In this document: piece by piece, positions 1 to 11,455 of the stretch
Layout of the letters: every line of letters begins with the position of its first letter
Numbering within the stretch: position 1 is the stretch's first letter
DNA from: Microcebus murinus
Lineage: Eukaryota > Chordata > Mammalia > Primates > Cheirogaleidae
NCBI RefSeq assembly: GCF_040939455.1
Contig: NC_134109.1
Location: 59,626,001 to 59,690,000 of the forward strand
Direction of reading: 5' to 3'
DNA length: 64,000 nt
The notes under the pieces: model-generated
The model's database searches: none
Seen by the model: only the letters and a program-made list of their open reading frames with translations
What the model was told of the DNA's origin: nothing
Translations under genes and position numbers: made by a program

Positions 1-1289
1 CAGAAAGGGCTCAGGCTTCAGAATTAAGTTAGATCTCATTAAAGAGTAGTACCCCGGATTTGTAATTTTTAGTTTAAAAGGTACTTCTGTGTACTATTTC
101 AGTAGATTTAACAGATACAACTACTACAGTGACAGTTTATCAGAAATAGCAAGTCTATATTGAACCATGCCAATATACTGGGCTTCTTCATTCTTATTAA
201 ATAAACTTAGAAAAGATGTCATTTTTAGGAACCACATCAAAATAACAAAACAGCTCTAGTCCAAACACAGTGACATTTATTATTGAACACTGCTTCATGA
301 TTTTATATCTAGACCAAGAAAAAGAATGTTTGTATCATTTTGCCTAATAAGCTCCAGAACTTACTAGACCTAATAGCCATTGCTGTAACCAAAATAAACG
401 GAAACTATATTACCGCCTGCCTGCCACACCGCAAAGGTGCACGTCCCTGTATTGCTTAATCATTGCTACCCAATGGTGTGGTGTACTATCAAGACTCATG
501 CATAGTGTAGAAATCCAGTTCATGTCTACACTAAAGGTTAAACAGAACTGGTCAAACAAACACTGCCCTCTGATACACACACATGCACACAGCATTCCAT
601 TATGCTTTAAAGCTGACTAATCCCTTTAAACTTCTTAAGTGCCATGTTGTACTGGAAGTCCTTCCATTGAATATTACTAACAGCCAAATTAAGTATGATT
701 TCACTCTCAATGTTACTTCAAAAGAGCTAATCTACTTATTACACTCTCTTATTGTTAGTCATTGTTTGGTTTCTGGCTTCTGTGGACTTTGTTTCTCTAT
801 TACTCTTCCCTACCCTCACTCCCAACTATCTCAGTCCTATTCCGTCTGTAGAACCAATTCTGTCATACTTCATAAAGAATTTAAGGGGCTTTAACTGCTG
901 ATCCACCTTTGTGTATCAGTTCTGAAAACTGAGTTTGGCCTTCTTCATAATACCTTGTAGTAACCTGAATCCCCATCTTGTTAATCTCCTTTGTACTATA
1001 ACCTTACAGTTTTGCCAACACCCCTCAGGAACTGGAGAATTTACCAATTTCCAGTAGGCTGTTGCAGTCCTGTTTCCTACAGGCAGACATTTTTGCCCAT
1101 CTGGATTTCTAGATATCACCTGTGCTGCAATTCTTTTGTTATTCTCATTTTTTACAAAACCTCATTTACCAAATGTCTGGTAAAATCTAACACATAAGTG
1201 TCACACATAAAATTTTCACTGCCCTAAAAATCCTCAGTGCTCTGCCTATTCATCCCTGCCTCTCCATTCACCACTGATGTTTTTAATGT
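1..1289. other. No recognised gene; possibly intronic
   Basis: I see no repeat family or coding exon I can support here. If the exons at 1833 and 3301 belong to a + strand gene, this stretch would be one of its introns or contain further upstream exons. An open frame at 583-894 has no convincing flanking splice sites. Confidence 0.4.
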
Positions 1290-1815
1290 CTCCATAGTTT
1301 TTCTTTTTCCATAATGTCATATAATTGGAATCATACAATATACACCCTTTTCAGATTGGCTTCTTTCACTTGGTAATATACATTTAAGGTTTCTCCATAT
1401 CTTTTCATGGCTTGATAGCTTATTTCTTTAGTGCTGAATAATATTCCATTGTGTGGATATGTTACAGTTTATTTGTCCATTCATCTATGTCTTGGTTGCT
1501 TCCACATTTTGATAGTTATTAATAAATCTGCTGTAAATATCCATGTGTAGACATTTGTATGGACATGAATTTTCAGTAATTGGGTAAATACAAAGGAGTG
1601 CAATTGCTAGATTATATCGTAAGAGTATGTTTAATTTTATAAGAAACCTCCAAACTGTTTACCAAAGTGACTGTACCATTTTGAATTCCCACTAGCAATT
1701 AATAAGAGTTCCTGTTGCTCCATATCCTTCCAAGCAATTGATGTTGTCAATGTACTGCGTTTTGGCCATTCTAATAGGTGTGTAGCAATATCTCATTATT
1801 GTTTTAATGTGTCAT
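1290..1815 (-). mobile_element. Old L1 fragment, antisense
   Basis: The text on + is the complement of L1 ORF2/3' sequence: it contains the typical 'gaatattccattgtgtgg', 'ttgtccattcatc' and 'ccattctaataggtgtgt' blocks that recur in the L1 copies at 20.5, 37.6 and 60.7 kb of this window. Many substitutions and no intact frame point to an old mammalian L1 (L1M-like). It ends directly before the candidate exon at 1833. Confidence 0.75.
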
Positions 1816-1832
1816 TTTTTAATGTGTTGTAG

Positions 1833-1923
1833 AGCCTGGGAATACATTAGCCATAATGTAAGGAAGCAAGGTTCATTGCTAGTGACAGTACCAAGTCTTA
1901 AAGATTCTCTCTCAGGTCTTCAG
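1833..1923 (+). CDS. Candidate internal coding exon of an unrecognised gene
   Basis: A 91-nt segment bounded by an acceptor (ttaatgtgttgtag) and a strong donor (CAG|GTATGT). In the open frame it starts with one base of a split codon and then encodes 30 residues beginning AWEYISHNVRKQG and ending SLKDSLSGLQ, finishing exactly on a codon boundary (phase 0). The next candidate exon, 3301-3417, begins in phase 0, so the two splice in frame without a stop. Neither segment lies in a repeat I recognise, although an old L1 fragment abuts the acceptor. The peptide has no motif I can place and I do not recognise the protein. The first base assignment is ambiguous because the acceptor reads AGAG. It could instead be a chance open stretch with good splice signals. 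Confidence 0.55.
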
Positions 1924-2589
1924 GTATGTAAGCCTCCTTTTCAACATTTTGATTGTCAAAACTTCCCCCTGCTTTTTTCTGATAGCTATTATAATATTAT
2001 AGAAATGTTCTATCTAAAAATAGTGACAGATGATAGGAAAAATAGCAGGACTTTATGGCTTAAGCACTGGTTTGTGATTTATTCACTGGTCTCAAGAGCT
2101 CTGAGATTGTAATCTTTTCTTGATAAAGATTGCTTTTCTGCCCAGTTTTTTCTAACTGTAAGGTTATAGTTTTAGATTAACAAACACTATTGAAGGTTTG
2201 CAAGAGACTTAGAACACCTACATCATAACTTTGTCCCTCAGAACAAAAGGAACAGAGCTGTTCAAGGCTTCTAGAATCGAATGAGTAGACTGGACCCCAC
2301 ATACTATGTGCACTTTGGCTTCTAGGTCCATTTAAAATTTTACACAGACAACTTCTTTGTTCCCTAGATTCTCCATATAAAATTAGGCCAATATTTAATA
2401 ATAAAATTCAACCCAATAAACTATATGCAAGTTAATTAGTATTTGAAAGGCTCTTTGAGATCCCTATGTGAAAGGTGCTGTTGTATTTCTTAATACAGAA
2501 TATTATCATTTTCTCTAGTCGTGCTTTTCTTGCATATAAGCACTGCCAAATTTAACTACCAGTTTCTCCCTTCAAAAAATTAAGTAATG

Positions 2590-2825
2590 ATGCCAGGCAT
2601 GGTGGCTCACACCTATAATCCCAGCACTTTGGGAGGCCTAGGCAAGAGAATTGCTTGAGGCCATGAGTTGACCATATTAAGTGGTGATGTATACCTGTAG
2701 TCCCAGCTACTAAAGAGGCTGAGGCAGGAGGATCACTTGAGCCTAGGATTTTGAGGTTGCAGTGAGCTATGATCAGGCCACTGCATGGGTGACAATGTGA
2801 GATCCTGTCTCTTAAAAAAAAAAAA
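2590..2825 (+). mobile_element. Old Alu, shortened
   Basis: Alu sequence with 'ggtggctcacacctataatcccagcactttgggagg' character, an internal deletion around the left-arm end, and an A-tail. The 'cagcactttggga' wording is the older primate (J-like) form. It sits in the putative intron between the exons at 1833 and 3301. Confidence 0.9.
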
Positions 2826-3300
2826 CTAAATCATCAGTAAAACCTTTTTAAAAATATTTTATCAATCATCAAATTATAAAAATAATTTGTTACAACAAGG
2901 GAAATGATGCTGAGATATGTGAAGAAAAGGTGCTAATCTCCCCAGTTTCCCCCCTTCATTCCTTCTCTTTGAGATTTCTACTCCTTGAGTACTGTGACCC
3001 TACCATACTTTTCCATACTTGTGAAAACATATCTTTTAATATACGTAGTCTCCAATTTGTGTTATAACTTCCATATTCTTTCAAGTTCCAAAATCAGAGT
3101 ATAGTAAGTTCCTAAATCCATGAATCTGTCATTTAGTATAACAAAGAAGTAGTCATGTGGCATTGTATAGACTTTGTCCTGTCCATTGTAATACAATCTG
3201 TTGTGTTCAATTATTATAATTTAGCAATGATTTCTTGAAATTCCGGAGAGTAGAATCATTCTGCAATTTTCATCTGTGTTTATAATCTTTTTTTTCCTAG

Positions 3301-3417
3301 ACTAATATACAGTTATCCCTATGGATTGAAGAAGTACCACTGAACTACGATGTATATGCAGAAAAGGATATTGACAGAGAAGCTCTTGAACAAATTCATT
3401 TATATAAGATTCTCTAG
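3301..3417 (+). CDS. Candidate terminal coding exon with stop codon
   Basis: A long pyrimidine tract (tttataatctttttttcctag) precedes an open frame of 38 codons ending in TAG at 3415-3417. The frame starts TNIQLSLWIEEVPLNYDVY and ends EALEQIHLYKIL. It is phase 0 at its start, matching the phase 0 donor at 1923, and a canonical AATAAA lies about 50 bases after the stop. The residue mix (acidic and amphipathic, aromatic, no low complexity) looks like real protein, unlike the Alu and L1 shadows elsewhere. I do not recognise the family; no known domain signature is visible in 38 residues. I infer that the gene body extends upstream out of this window and that transcription ends near 3.5 kb. Confidence 0.6.
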   Translation, partial: TNIQLSLWIEEVPLNYDVYAEKDIDREALEQIHLYKIL

Positions 3418-3468
3418 CCTAAAATAGTCCTACTTCATCATAATGTTTTGTTGAGTATATTATAAAAT

Positions 3469-3474
3469 AATAAA
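3469..3474 (+). terminator. Polyadenylation signal AATAAA
   Basis: AATAAA within 'aaaataataaaaaag', 52 bases after the candidate stop codon. It would give the unidentified gene a very short 3' UTR. The region is A/T-rich, so a chance match is possible. Confidence 0.45.
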
Positions 3475-3489
3475 AAAGAAACATAACCC

Positions 3490-4039
3490 CAGTATCTGAA
3501 TATATATTTTTCTGGATAGTCCCTTCTAGTTTTTATACATATGATTACATATTTATAAATAATTGTATTTGTATATACACAACTTTGTTCTGCTTTGTGT
3601 GATACTATAATTAAAATATTTATCTGAAAATTTTGGCTTTTCTCAGTTTCATTTATTCTGTTAAAAATATAAATGTGTCTGTCTTTACTCACTAATTCTA
3701 TATGACAGTCCAGATAGGACAGAATAAGGACTAGAAGTAGCTTCTATCATGGGAGAAGGGTGGAGGGGAAGGGTAGATTACATTGTATCCCACTTATTAT
3801 ATCTGTATTCTGTAAAATTCTTTGTATTTAGCTTTATCCGAAGAGGCTAGCATAGGACTAAAATAAAAAATAATTGCAGTTCCTAGGAAAAAATAAACTA
3901 CAAAGATAGCCTTCAAAATATATAGAGAGATTATAATATCTAGATGGAGCAATTACTGATTATTTCTTTTTCTTTAGTGTGCTTTCCTATATTTTCCACT
4001 TTTAAAAATAATAACTATTTATTTTTAAATCAGGAAAAG
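3490..4039. other. No recognised feature
   Basis: A/T-rich unique-looking sequence downstream of the putative gene end. The only long open frame (- strand, 3438-3692) is lysine/isoleucine-rich and looks like chance. Confidence 0.4.
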
Positions 4040-4302
4040 CAGCTGGGCATGGGGACTCACACCTATAATCCCAGCACTTTGAGAGGCCAAGCCAGGAGTA
4101 TCACTTGAGGCCAGGAGTTCAAGATCAGCCTGGGCAATATGAGACACCATCTCTACAAAATTTCTTTTAAAAATTTAGCCAGGTATGGTGGCATGTACCG
4201 GTAGTTCCAGCTACTCAGGAGGCTGAGGCAGAAGGATTACTTGATCAGGCTGCTGCATTCCAGGGTCTGAGCAAGAACCTGCCTGTAAAAGGAAAAGCAA
4301 AA
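4040..4302 (+). mobile_element. Old Alu
   Basis: Both Alu arms are recognisable ('gggcatggggactcacacctataatcccagc...', 'gaggctgaggcagaaggattacttga'), diverged, with a degraded tail. Confidence 0.85.
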
Positions 4303-5489
4303 CTTTTTTTTAAAGAATGAAATGGAACATCAAAACTTGAACACTACACTAGTTCAGTCGTCTCATATTTAGTATTATATTTAAATTTTTTTAAAAAACT
4401 AAACCTACATTTTGGAACTATAGTATCTTTGGAGCTCTATCTTTTGAAAGAGATTTATATAATATACTTTCCATCATCACATGCTTATGAAAAAGAATTT
4501 GCAGTGGCAGTAAGTTCTATCCTTTAAAAGGAAGTCATTGCTAAGTAGCTAAAGAAAATGCTAGAAATAAAAAGTTTAGAACTCTATATTTACTATGGGT
4601 ACTACTAAGTTTAATATTTAGGATCTGCTATAATATTGAATATCAGAATAAATGCTGGACTTCCAATAATTTCTTGTTCGCATAGGCATATTTATTCCTG
4701 CTAAAACACTCTTACTTTGCTACTCACCCAAAAAGAAGACACGCAGAGTTAAGTCACTATCACTACTGTTGATAGTGACTTAGTAACAATTATTGGATGA
4801 TTCCAGGAGGCTGTGCAGATTTTCTGAGATTTTGTAAAAAGATTAGTAGAAAAAAAATATGTTAAAAATATTTTTAAATAGATTGTTGCTAGTATTAATA
4901 TGGTAATTTTATGTATAATTAAAGGTATTTATTGACTTAATATAATAATATTTAGGCACTTAAATTTCAAACACAATACTACCTGTAGGATATATTGAGA
5001 GCATTACATGAGATAAAAATAGTAATCATTCTTGAAAAAAATGGGTTTATTAGCAATATGGTATATAATTACTAACATATAGCACTCAGTGCTATGCCTG
5101 TTCATAGGAAGCAGTATATTTCCTAAACTCTGAATCTGAATTGCCCTAGTGTTTATCTGACTGCCCCTCAGAAGCATGAATCTGGGGAGATTAATACCTT
5201 TTCTTTACATATCTCTGGATCATTTCCCTTGTTATAAGAAGCATAAATTACTTTTATAATTTAGATGATTGATAAAATTTTTGTAAAAGGTTTTATTGAT
5301 GATTGTTTAGTTTTTGTTTTTTTTTTACTTCCCTAGACTTCTCCAGATGCTTTTAGCAGTGCAGCCACTTTAGGCTACAATTTATCTGCTTGTAAAATAA
5401 GTTAAACAATGTTTTCTGACCATGAGTTTCACAAGAGTATTATGTACAAAAACTAATGATAGATAAAACACTCCTTGAAATACATGTAT
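4303..5489. other. No gene seen apart from the hairpin at 4750
   Basis: A/T-rich sequence without open frames, splice-bounded exons or repeats that I can name. Confidence 0.4.
4750..4782. repeat. Perfect 13-bp inverted repeat (hairpin)
   Basis: TAAGTCACTATCA at 4750-4762 and its exact reverse complement at 4770-4782, with a 7-base loop (ctactgt). There is no T-run or paired long stem beyond this, and no repeat family that I recognise contains it. Confidence 0.85.
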
Positions 5490-5771
5490 GGGCTGGACAC
5501 AGTGGCTCATGCCTAATCCCAGCATTTTAGGAGGCCAAAGTGGGGAGGATCACTTGAGGCCAAGAGATCTAGACCAGCCTGGCCAACATTGCAAGACCCT
5601 ATCTCTACAGAAAAACAAAAAAATTAGTTGAGCATGGTGGTATGTGCCTGTAACCCCAGTTACTCAGGAGGCTGAGGTGGGAGGATCACTTGGGCCCAGG
5701 AGTTCAAGGCTGCAGTGAGCTATGATGACACCACTGTACTCTTTACCCCAGGGCAAAAAGAGAAAAAGAAA
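5490..5771 (+). mobile_element. Old Alu
   Basis: Two-armed Alu, 'ggctggacacagtggctcatgcctaatcccagc', with a diverged A-rich tail. Confidence 0.88.
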
Positions 5772-5925
5772 TAGGATTTAATCCTGGCTCTGCCATTTAC
5801 TAGCTGTACAACTTTTGGAAAATGTCTTACCTTCACTGAAACTCAGTTATTCATGTGTTAAATGGGGTTAATAGTTCCTACATCATTGGGTTAGAGCCAA
5901 GAGGAAAAATGATAATGAGGTTATA
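5772..5925 (+). mobile_element. MIR fragment
   Basis: The core 'aatcctggctctgccatttactagctgtacaac' and 'ctcagttattcatgtgttaaatggggttaatag' match the order of a MIR SINE on +. It abuts the preceding Alu tail. Confidence 0.75.
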
Positions 5926-6169
5926 AATTCAAATATTCTCACTTTTGAATAAAAGAGAGATAAAACATAACTTTACTATTTTAATTAGTACTGCCCAATA
6001 CTATGACTTTAATAAGCTAGATGGAAATTATGGATGTGATTTTTTTTTTTACATTTTAAGTTACCTATATATATAGTTATCTCTTTTTTTAATTTATTAA
6101 ATTGTTCATACATTGTAAAATAATATCCGAATTTTTCCACCCTATTAATATCTGGTTGGAACACAAACT

Positions 6170-6645
6170 ATTTCCGGCCCTTGTAGCTCCAAGTTTTGTT
6201 CTGCTTGCTCTTTTCCAGTGATTCTTTTCTCCAGCCTTGGTAGTTTTTCTCACGTGTGTGTATTAATTATTACTCAACTGAAGACTCAAGGAGAACTTTT
6301 CAGAGCTCTTTGTGTAGCTTTCTCCTCTGATTTTTACCTTGCAAATTCTGATGCCTTTGCCTCCCAGATTTTCATGCTGTTTCCTCAGCTCAAAAGAGAT
6401 GGCCAAGTTCTGTTTGGGTTCCTCTTCCAAGCTGTGCTGCAGCCTGGAAAATCTCCTACAGCCAGCGGCAATCATAGGACTCACCTTATTCGTTTCTTTC
6501 TCTGAGAAATCACTGTCCTGTACTGTCTACTATCTGATGTATCAAAACAATTATCTCACTTATTTTGTCCAGTTGTCTAATTATCTTAGGTGGGAGGTTA
6601 ATTCTGGTCCCTGTTATACCATTCCGAATGGTAGTAGAAGTCATA
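6170..6645 (-). mobile_element. Probable old L1 3'-end fragment, antisense
   Basis: The phrase 'ttttgtccagttgtctaattatcttaggtgggaggttaattctggtccctgttataccatt' style ending is typical of old L1 3' regions read on the opposite strand. The 95-128 aa open frames here are accidental. Assignment is from memory of the family and is moderate. Confidence 0.4.
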
Positions 6646-7057
6646 CCATAAATTTTTTATTTCCTAATATTTTCTTAGTTAAATGGATAATTCAAATGTT
6701 TCATAAGTACATATTTCGCATTTAAATATTTTGAATCATCTCACAAGGTAGGAGAAGCTTAAAAAGAAAAAAAGGTCTAAAAGGAACTGAAAACTGAGAA
6801 AAGCAATCATGATACTTTGCCAAGACGTTGTACTAACTAATAATTAAGCAACTTAGGTAATACCTCAAAGGCTTTTAGAAAACATGCAAAAAATTATTTT
6901 AATTGCTTATTTTATCTCTGCTGTACAGCTTCAAGTCTTAAACAGATTCTAGAACGAGCAACATTTTGAAAACCCACACTTCCAGTGTAATTTTGCTCTT
7001 AAGCAAAATTTAAGAAATTTGCTTGTAAGTATGGGAGACATTGAACACAAAGCTTAA

Positions 7058-7366
7058 TTTTTTTTCTTTTTTTCTTTTTTTTGAGACAGAGTCTCACTTT
7101 GTTAACCCCAGCTAGAGTGCTGGTGGCGTCAGCCTAGCTCACAGCAATCTCAATCTCCTGGGTTGAAGCGATCTTTCTGCCTCAGCCTCCCAAGTAGCTG
7201 GGACTACAGGCATGCACCACCAGGCCCGGCTAATTTTTTCTATTTTTGGTAGAGACGGGGTCTTGCTCTTGCTCAGGCTAGTCTCAAACGCCTGAGCTCA
7301 ACCGATCTGCCCGCCTCGGCCTCCCAGAGTGCTAGGATTACAGGCATGAGCCACTGTGTCCAGCCT
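7058..7366 (-). mobile_element. Alu, antisense
   Basis: T-run head, both arms in reverse, flanked by the duplicated target 'aaagcttaattttt' at about 7050 and 7367. No GGCCAACTGATATATA linker, so it is of the older dimeric type. Confidence 0.92.
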
Positions 7367-8030
7367 ATAAAGCTTAATTTTTAAGTGGCCAGTTGTTACT
7401 CTCATGAAGCCAAAAATAAGTAACATCATTTTCCAGCACAAGTAGCAGAATGACAGAACAGAGAAGGAAACTCAGAAGAAATTGTTTTTAAAGGAAAACT
7501 TTCAAAGTAAGAAATTATATATATCTTCCCCAGGGAGTATTAAAAAAGAAAATCATCTCAGATGAGTTATCTCACATTTTCCAAACAGAAAAATAATCAC
7601 CATTGGGGCCAACAGAAGGTGTGGAAAGTTTCAAACACACAGTTCTCATAAAGAAGATACAACTGAAAAGGGGGGTTGTAACACAACGTCTGTGATAGGC
7701 TTATTAGATCCTGATCACCTAAGAGGTTCTTATCAGCACTCCTGTCAAATAGTTGAAATTAGCCCAGAAGGCTACCTCTGATCAAAAGAAAGGCATGGCA
7801 GAAATGTTCTATGTAAGGGTGCCAATGAGTGAGGATATTGTTATCATCCTTCACCAATGGCCTAAGAACAAAGCATCTTCTGCTCCTTTTTGAGGCTAAG
7901 TGGGATGGTTCCTAAACAGAAAGGATGTGGTTTTCTAACGCAGCATAATAATTTTTCCAAAATATTTTAACCCCATTAAATTTAAAAACATGTACAAAAA
8001 TCCCAACAATTATAATTTATCTTATAATCT
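7367..8030. other. No recognised feature
   Basis: Unique-looking sequence with no exon or repeat that I can support. Confidence 0.35.
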
Positions 8031-8198
8031 AAAGTACCTGCAGTACCAGGTTGATGCATGCAGTGGACAGAACAGGCTCCTATTCTACCTCCCTGCTCCA
8101 CACATCCATTTAACATATTGTCCTCCATTAGAAAACATATATTTAATGGATAAGAACAGATACTACATTTGATCTTAGTCAAAAGGCCAAGAAGCAAA
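8031..8198 (-). pseudogene. U2 spliceosomal snRNA pseudogene
   Basis: Read on -, the sequence begins 'gcttcttggccttttgact' and runs through 'aagatcaaatgtagtatctgttcttat', the Sm-site region 'caatatgttaaatggat', and 'ctggtactgcaggtact', i.e. almost the whole 188-nt U2 order lacking only the first few and last ~17 bases. Substitutions occur in otherwise invariant parts (the branch-point recognition block GTAGTA is retained, but stem-loop II is scrambled). No A-tail is visible at the 3' side, and no U2 promoter elements are seen upstream, so it is a dead retrocopy. Short open frames overlapping it are meaningless. Confidence 0.9.
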
Positions 8199-8903
8199 GC
8201 CAAAATGCTTTTTGAACTTCACTCTCTTTCTCTGTTTTATAGATGACATGTTTTTTTGGACGCCACAGAGAGGATGACATGTTAGTCCACGCATATTTGG
8301 GGTTTTATGTGTTAATCTGTCAAGTGTTCAGGGATATGACTGATTCCTAAAGTTTCTTTATAGACAAGGCAAAATAGATTGTGCTTTTAGCAGAAGTTTC
8401 TGAAGATAAATTTTTAATTAATCTTGTTGTAATTAGATAAATCTACACTTGAATTGTTTGAAAATCTGTGTTTTTTCTTATTAATGTCTCAGAGGACTTT
8501 TGTAGCTTTTTAAAGATGTAAATTACTTAAGAGTAACAGCTAAGTGTTTGTATTTCTACACACTTCACCTGTAGTTGAAAATAGTCTTGTTCTCCCTAGT
8601 TTACACTGTTAACTCCATTGAATGATAATAAGTTTTTTGGCTGAACAAAGTTTTAAAATCATCCTCACTTGGTGCCACCGGAGGTTCAGACAGCAGATTT
8701 GACAAGAGCACTTTCCAGTTACATTTCTTCACTTACTTCCTGTGTGGACTCAATAGAGAAAACATTTTATCTTTTAGAATCTTAGTTTCCTCACCTCTAA
8801 AACATGGCCACATTTGCTCTGTGTCATCTTTCAAGGGATAATGAGATGATATTTATAGGCAAGGTTCAAATGCACAAAGTAGTAGTAGCTGCTCTCTTAT
8901 TAA
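8199..8903. other. No recognised feature
   Basis: Unique-looking A/T-rich DNA between the U2 pseudogene and the L1 insertion. Confidence 0.35.
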
Positions 8904-8913
8904 CAATATTTTA

Positions 8914-9890
8914 AGCAGCCAAGGAAACTACCATGAGAGCAAATAGACAACCTACAGAATGGGAGAAAATATTCACAAGCTACACATCTGATAGAGGACT
9001 GATAACTAGAATCTATATAGAACTCAGGAAAATCAATAAGAAAAAGTCAAACAACCCCATTAAACAGTGTTACACAGAAACTTCAAAAGAAGACAGACTA
9101 ATGGCCAAGAAACATATGAAAATTTTCTCTAATCATCAGGGGAATGCAAATCAAAATCACAATGAGATATCACTTAACTCCAGTGAGAATGGCTTTTATC
9201 AAAAAGTCCTAAAACAACAAATGTTGGCGTCCACGCAGAGAGATAGGAACACTCATACACTGCAGGTGGGACTGCAAACTAGTACAACCTCAATGGAGAG
9301 TAATATGGAGATACCTCAAAGAGATACCAGTAGAACTACCATTTGATCCAGTAATCCCATTACTGGGCATCTACCCAAAGGAAAAAAAGAAATTCTATAA
9401 AAAAGACATCTGTACTAGAATGTTTATCGCAGCACAATTCACAATTGCAAAGATATGGTAACAACCCAAGTGCCCATTAATACATGAGTGGATTAATAAA
9501 ATGTGGCATATGTATACCATGGAGTACTAACTACTCAGCCACAAAAAACAATGGTGATCTAGCACCTCTTGTATTATTCTGGATAGAGCTGGAGCCCGTT
9601 CTACTAAGTGAAGTATCCCAAGAATGGAAAAACAAGCACCACATGTACTCACCATCAAAATGGTACTAATTTATCAACACACTTATGTCCACATATAGTA
9701 GTAACATTCATCGGGTGTTGGGCAGGTGGGGGGGGATGGTTATGTTCACACCTAATGGACACGGTGTGCACTGGCTGGGGATGGACATGCTTGTAGCTCA
9801 GACTTGGGCGTGGCAAAGGCATTATATGTAACTTAAACATTTGTACCCCCATAATATTCTGAAATAAAAAATATATGTATTAATAAAACC
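8914..9890 (+). mobile_element. 5'-truncated L1 with target-site duplication
   Basis: Sense L1 ORF2 3' end ('ggaatgcaaatcaaaatcacaatgagata', 'caatggagagtaatatggag', 'tgggcatctacccaaagg', 'ataaaatgtggcatatgtataccatgga') followed by a G-rich 3' UTR and tail ending CCCCCATAATAT-TCTGAAATAAAA, the strepsirrhine L1 ending. CAATATTTTA occurs at 8904-8913 and again at 9891-9900 and is the target-site duplication. Fragments of ORF2 appear as open frames (137 aa at 8933, 61 aa at 9484) but stops and frameshifts break it, so it is inactive. Confidence 0.88.
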
Positions 9891-9897
9891 CAATATT

Positions 9898-9933
9898 TTA
9901 CATTTGATCTTAGCTAAAAGACCAAGAAGCAAT
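9898..9933 (-). pseudogene. Short U2 snRNA 5'-end fragment
   Basis: Read on -, 'attgcttcttggtcttttag' then 'ctaagatcaaatgta' corresponds to U2 nucleotides 1 to about 36 with four transitions. It begins at the right-hand target duplication of the L1, so it was at or beside the L1 insertion site beforehand. Confidence 0.75.
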
Positions 9934-10062
9934 AACCAGTATTTTAAATACCAATTGAAAGATTTGTTATCTGATTTACAAATTGTCTATTACAACAACT
10001 TTTCATTCTGTAAATTGCCTATAACTTAACGAGTAAGGTAATATTTAAAATATAGGTAATAA

Positions 10063-10375
10063 GGCCGGGTGTGGTGGCTCACGCCTGTAATCCTAGCACC
10101 CTGGGAGGCCGAGGCGGGAGGATTGCTCAGGAGTTTGAAACCAGCCTGAGCAAGAGCGAGACCCCATCTCTACTAAAAATAGAAAGAAATTAATCTACCA
10201 ACTAAAATTATATTTAAAATATTAGCTGGGCATGGTGGCACATGCCTGTAGTCCTAGCTACTCAGGACGCTGAGGCAGCAGGATGGCTTGAGCCCAGGAG
10301 TTTGAGGTTGCTGTGAGGTAGACTTACACCATGGCACTCTACCCAGGGCAATAGAGTGAGACTCTGTCTCAAAAA

Positions 10376-10406
<31 letters not shown>

Positions 10407-10408
10407 TA
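10063..10408 (+). mobile_element. Alu of strepsirrhine type with (TA)n tail
   Basis: Full dimer, 'ggccgggtgtggtggctcacgcctgtaatcctagcaccctggg', A-tail converted to (TA)n at 10385-10408. Target duplication 'ataggtaataa' on both sides (10052 and 10406). Confidence 0.93.
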
Positions 10409-10837
10409 GGTAATAAACTGAACTAAGTTTTTCAGTATGAAAATCTATTTTAGAAAAAAATTAGTAAATGACCTAAACTAAGAAAATAAGACATGTTTAG
10501 TCCTCATGTACTAAAACATGTGGTCATGGGCTAGACAGTTCCATAAAAGAGACCATCTCCTCTATTCCATGATCTTCAAAAAAGACGATAGATAGCTCCT
10601 GGACTTGAAATGTGTATTTATCTCTATTTAGATGTGTTTAATCATAAAGTGGTATGCATACTAATTCAAAATATGAAAATATAGAAACATGAAATGAAGA
10701 AAATATAAGAATAATACATAATCCTACCATCCAGCAATAAGCAACATCATCATTTTGGTCTTTTTTCTTTTAATGAAAGTAATATTAGCAGGCAGTTAAA
10801 AAAAAAAAGGCAAATACAAAAGCACATAAAGTATACT

Positions 10838-10895
10838 TTATGTGCCTGGCCCATAGTAAGTACTCAAAAAAGTTTGTTGAAAAAAGTGAATGAAT
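10838..10895 (+). mobile_element. MIR/L2 3'-end fragment
   Basis: 'tgcctggcccatagtaagtactcaaaaaagtttgttga' is the characteristic shared tail of mammalian-wide MIR and L2 elements. Confidence 0.55.
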
Positions 10896-10909
10896 ATAGA
10901 AATACAGTT

Positions 10910-11455
10910 TCCCAGAGAAAACTGTTGGGAGACAATTCTCCTTGGGTCTCTTGAATTTCTGTACTTTTTTTGAACAGAGACACTGTCAGATTTGTTCTGG
11001 ACAATCTTTCCAAGGATGTTTATACAGTGAAGAGTCTTAGAATTTAGAGATAGTGTCTTCCTCCAAAGCAGAGGTCAGGTTTGTTTACACTCCTGTCAAA
11101 TAAAGATAATGTCTCCCTCCCAGGCAAAGGTCGTGCAGGTTTGCTTGCAGTCCAATATAAAACATTGAGGCTTCCTATGCTTAGGGTTCCTCACTGTAAT
11201 GCAAACCCACTGCATGCACAGCATCCACCTAGACCACTCTGTGTCACAAGCATGGGACTGTGTAAATATTACCTAGCCCACATTGTGTCCTTTTATGAGT
11301 GCTGGAGCTCAGGGAACCAGGTAAAGAAAAATTATGATAGATTTTCTGGCTCCTACTTTTGCTGTAAGTAATAAATTATCCTTTGTCTTAGACCAAGGAG
11401 TATCCTATCTTCTTCTGGCATCCATGAAACTATGGCAGGCTAACTCACTAGCTTA
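10910..11455 (+). mobile_element. Possible solo LTR with an internal tandem duplication
   Basis: There are two diverged copies of a ~57-bp unit (gatagtgtcttcctcc... at 11048 and gataatgtctccctcc... at 11105), then a TATA-like 'aatataaaaca' near 11155 and a 'gtaataaattatcctttgtc' polyadenylation-type block near 11370. This order (repeat, TATA, AATAAA) resembles a gammaretrovirus-type LTR. I cannot define the exact ends or family, and the 96-aa open frame at 11081 is probably chance. Confidence 0.4.
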